A stretch of DNA of 64,000 nt from Vibrio pectenicida (lineage in GTDB: Bacteria > Pseudomonadota > Gammaproteobacteria > Enterobacterales > Vibrionaceae): contig AP024889.1 of NCBI GenBank assembly GCA_024347015.1, positions 1,426,001-1,490,000 of the forward strand, in the 5' to 3' direction. The notes beneath the pieces were generated by a model. That model was not told the DNA's origin. It was given only the letters and a program-made list of their open reading frames with translations, and did not search any database. Positions 61,777 to 64,000 of this stretch are shown here, in pieces. How positions within the stretch are numbered: the stretch's first letter is position 1; each line of letters begins with the position of its first letter. Both the position numbers and the translations under genes were made by a program.

Positions 61777-63567
61777 ATGATGACTAAATACTCTTCCCGA
61801 CTGTTTTTATTAGTTGTGTTGGTTTTTTTTACACATATAGTATGTGCTGAGGATAATACTACTACTCTCGATATAGATAGATGTACTTTATTTGGTTATG
61901 AAACAAAATACCCTGCTAGATGTAAATATTATTTTTTAGACCTAGCCAATATTTCAATTAATGAGAGGGAAGATTTTACAAATAAGGTCATAGGTATTGG
62001 ATTTTCATCTCCATATACGTTAATTACTTCTCCAAAAAATGTAGTCCGCCGACAAATATATATTATGGAAGAAAGAGAACTAGATTACATTACTAAAGTC
62101 ATCAGTGATGATCACAATATTCATAATAAATCAAACAAATCTTCGATTGATGTAGGGAGTGTGCCAAATGTTAATAATTCACAAATTATAGAATTTGCTT
62201 TTCACCGCAGATTTACTATTGGTAGAGAAGGGAAAGGAAACACAAATCTAAAGTTTAAGGTGAGATACTACAGAAAATCACCATATTTTTATAAATTTGG
62301 TGACAAGGATAAATTTGTAGAGATTATCCTTGATGAAGGAGCTGGTCTTAATATGGGAGACGAAGAAGATATATATGCATCTTGGAAAAAAAATAGTCAT
62401 ACCAGTTATGTTTATCGAGAATATATAGATTCGACCAGTATTGGCATAAATGTTAATGAAAGCGAAAGGCTAGAAAACGGTGATATTTATCTCAATGATC
62501 TAGAGCCTAAGATGCAGGACCAAACAGATACGAGGATTGAAAAAGAAACCACCTCATCGATAAAACTTGGCCTTGGGCTTGCTCCTAAGCTTCCGATACA
62601 AAATATAGAATATCGACTTACCAATAAATATCAAATTAATAGTAGTAAGCAATTTGGTTTAAAAACTGAAGCACATAAAAATGGATATCAGCTTAAATAT
62701 CTTAATAATACTTATGGTTCCCATAAAGAACCAGAAGCAGGTTTTTGCAGTTTAGGAACGGCAGATGGCTGGTGCTGGGACTGGGCAACATCAGAGGATC
62801 AACCTTGGAATTTTTCTAAATTAAGAGACAGGAATCCACTTTCTTTGCAAGGTCTTAGACCAGACTTTGTAGCCAAAATAGCTGCTAAACCTCAAGTTTC
62901 AGGCTTTTCCACCATAAGTATTCACTCAAAAGTGAACACGTTATCTCTATTTGGTCAAAATAGAATGTTTTTAGGTAGAAGATATATCATTTCTAATGAG
63001 CTTTTCTCGTCAGGAAATAACTCAAATTGGCGTAAAGATAGAAATTATGAGAAACACGAGTATGCAGATGAATTTACCATCTTAGTTGATTGGGATAGTC
63101 CTTGGTTTCTCGGGAGTGACGCCGTAACAATAAAGTCTGTTTATCTAAGCCAAGATAATGCGATGTGTTTAACAGCCGAAGCCAATCATCAACTGTCATT
63201 TAGGGAGTGTGTCGAAGGTAGTAAGGCACAAGCATTTGTTTATGACCAAGAGAAACGCTACAGAAGTGTCGCCAATTTAAATCATTGTTTGGATTCTTCA
63301 AATCAACAACTTAAACTTAGTGATGAATGTAATGATGACTATGCTTCTAATACTCAAGTTTGGTATTGGGAAGAGCCAGACCGTTTCACTAATGATGTTT
63401 TGTTTACTATCAATTCAGATCAATCAATCAGTTTAATCGATGCTTCAACCAACCAGCCTAAAATATTAAAGGTTGGATATGATGAATCTAAACCTAATGG
63501 GACACAATTTACTAGCCGGTTTGCAGACTTTGGTATGGCAACATGTTTGTGCAGTAGCATCGAATAA
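61777..63567 (+). CDS. Leukocidin-family pore-forming cytolysin with C-terminal lectin domain (VVH/VCC-like)
   Basis: 596-aa secreted toxin. ATG 61777 starts a clean signal peptide (FLLVVLVFFTHIVCA); the frame opens 22 codons earlier at TTG without support. The body resembles V. vulnificus hemolysin: a Cys pair near the N-terminus (CTLFGYETKYPARC), TSIGINV where VVH has YSIGING, a beta-stem region (SSIKLGLGLAPKLPIQ), and ILVDWDSPWF followed by VTIKSVYLSQDNAMCL where VVH has IDWNHPLF and VTLQSLSNNDLCL. The end is a ricin-like trefoil (EKRYRSVANLNHCLDS, QVWYWEEPDRF). It is longer than VVH (471 aa) and shorter than VCC (741 aa, with prodomain and two lectin domains). Probably forms beta-barrel pores in host membranes. 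Confidence 0.88.
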   Translation: MMTKYSSRLFLLVVLVFFTHIVCAEDNTTTLDIDRCTLFGYETKYPARCKYYFLDLANISINEREDFTNKVIGIGFSSPYTLITSPKNVVRRQIYIMEERELDYITKVISDDHNIHNKSNKSSIDVGSVPNVNNSQIIEFAFHRRFTIGREGKGNTNLKFKVRYYRKSPYFYKFGDKDKFVEIILDEGAGLNMGDEEDIYASWKKNSHTSYVYREYIDSTSIGINVNESERLENGDIYLNDLEPKMQDQTDTRIEKETTSSIKLGLGLAPKLPIQNIEYRLTNKYQINSSKQFGLKTEAHKNGYQLKYLNNTYGSHKEPEAGFCSLGTADGWCWDWATSEDQPWNFSKLRDRNPLSLQGLRPDFVAKIAAKPQVSGFSTISIHSKVNTLSLFGQNRMFLGRRYIISNELFSSGNNSNWRKDRNYEKHEYADEFTILVDWDSPWFLGSDAVTIKSVYLSQDNAMCLTAEANHQLSFRECVEGSKAQAFVYDQEKRYRSVANLNHCLDSSNQQLKLSDECNDDYASNTQVWYWEEPDRFTNDVLFTINSDQSISLIDASTNQPKILKVGYDESKPNGTQFTSRFADFGMATCLCSSIE

Positions 63568-63603
63568 CAGCTGTTAGCTGAAAAGCAAAAAATAATGAAT
63601 CAA

Positions 63604-63636
63604 AACCCGACAGAACCAGCATCTGTTGGGTTTTTA
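63604..63636 (+). terminator. Rho-independent terminator after the cytolysin
   Basis: AACCCGACAGA pairs with TCTGTTGGGTT (one G-T pair) around ACCAGCA, followed by TTTTT. Confidence 0.9.
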
Positions 63637-63825
63637 TATGATCACCCTATATCTACATTGCTAAAAATTAAATACTAAGCCGATGTAATTGTTTTGTATC
63701 AGAATTGCTTCGTACTGAACAACAATCTTCTCTTTAATTGCAATAACTTTCCAATGACCTGAATAAATTGAGTTTATAATTTAAATTACATTTATGCCAT
63801 TATCATTGGCTGACGAAGTGATTAG

Positions 63826-64000
63826 ATGAAGTTTGATCCAAATAATTCTATAAAGATACCCATTAACACACTGACAGTCGGGATGTTTGTTACTGCCATT
63901 GAAGATAGTGAGCGTGTCCATCTTGCCAATGCTGGTAGAGTTTCTTCAGAGAAAGCGATCAAACAGTTAGAAAAAAGTGGAATTAAATTCGCTTGGGTGG
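63826..64000 (+). CDS. HD-GYP domain protein with DUF3391 N-terminus (partial)
   Basis: The first 58 codons of a gene running off the right end. The text IKIPINTLTVGMFVTAIEDS, then VHLANAGRVSSEKAIKQLEKSGIKFAWV, matches the DUF3391 domain found at the N-terminus of HD-GYP c-di-GMP phosphodiesterases. The HD-GYP part itself is outside the window, so its activity cannot be judged. The start ATG has only a weak purine stretch before it. Confidence 0.82.
   Translation, partial: MKFDPNNSIKIPINTLTVGMFVTAIEDSERVHLANAGRVSSEKAIKQLEKSGIKFAWV

Noticed and set aside
1..64000. CRISPR arrays, rRNA, tRNA or intact insertion sequences
   Set aside because: No regularly spaced repeats, no tRNA-like cloverleaf or CCA-type ends, and no transposase frames were recognised on reading either strand.

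Overview
The window is a gene-dense, moderately AT-rich stretch of bacterial chromosome. It is almost certainly from Vibrionaceae, most likely Vibrio. The evidence is the combination of a RelV-type small alarmone synthetase, several conserved small families that I associate with Vibrio and its relatives (DUF3334, DUF3581, DUF2982, DUF3187), a hutCIGUH histidine operon, a tyrosine/homogentisate operon and a leukocidin-type cytolysin of the VVH/VCC kind. From memory, the V. cholerae counterparts of the hut, relV, ribA/imelysin and tyrosine genes all lie in one sector of chromosome I, so this looks like chromosome I core punctuated by accessory insertions. I see no rRNA, tRNA, CRISPR array, intact insertion sequence or integron attC array.

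Layout. 1-7 kb: a membrane GGDEF-EAL protein, a GNAT acetyltransferase, an EmrAB-like efflux pair divergent from a LysR regulator, and a stand-alone BLUF photoreceptor. 7-13 kb: a small ORF, ribA, then a four-gene putative iron operon (imelysin, di-heme DUF1111 protein, imelysin-like lipoprotein, DUF1513 protein) with two Fur-box-like sites. 13-16 kb: the peptidoglycan/glyoxalase trio ldtD-mepK-gloC. 16-20.8 kb: small core genes (winged-helix protein, DOPA-dioxygenase family, dps, dehydrogenase, PilZ). 20.8-26.6 kb: an accessory-looking run rich in GNAT acetyltransferases, in which four consecutive genes use TTG starts. 26.6-30.8 kb: the tyrosine catabolic operon hpd-hmgA-fahA-maiA behind two TyrR-like boxes. 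30.9-38.4 kb: a universal stress protein, a hybrid histidine kinase, a divergent subtilase and an M19-like secreted hydrolase. 38.5-47 kb: a previously overlooked 59-aa zinc-ribbon gene, a membrane Sel1/J-domain protein, an OmpA-like lipoprotein, DUF2786 and DUF3334 proteins, ydiJ, a methyltransferase and a DUF3581 protein. 47.7-51.3 kb: a two-gene secreted toxin candidate (an 881-aa unknown exoprotein plus an RSE-class mono-ADP-ribosyltransferase). 51.3-57.7 kb: the hut operon with HutC operators. 57.9-61.5 kb: a Spo0M-like protein, a beta-barrel protein, relV and tpm. 61.7-63.6 kb: a pore-forming cytolysin with a C-terminal lectin domain. The window ends inside a DUF3391/HD-GYP gene.

How the genes work together. 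Two complete amino-acid catabolic routes are present: tyrosine-derived 4-hydroxyphenylpyruvate to fumarate plus acetoacetate, and histidine to glutamate plus formamide. LdtD makes 3-3 peptidoglycan crosslinks and MepK cuts them. The signalling content is high, with GGDEF-EAL, PilZ, HD-GYP, BLUF, hybrid kinase and RelV. The most interesting accessory content is the secreted arsenal: the exoprotein/ADP-ribosyltransferase pair, the VVH-like cytolysin, a divergent subtilase and an M19-like exoenzyme. Many starts were moved inside the longest open frame on the basis of ribosome-binding sites; each case is stated in its entry.
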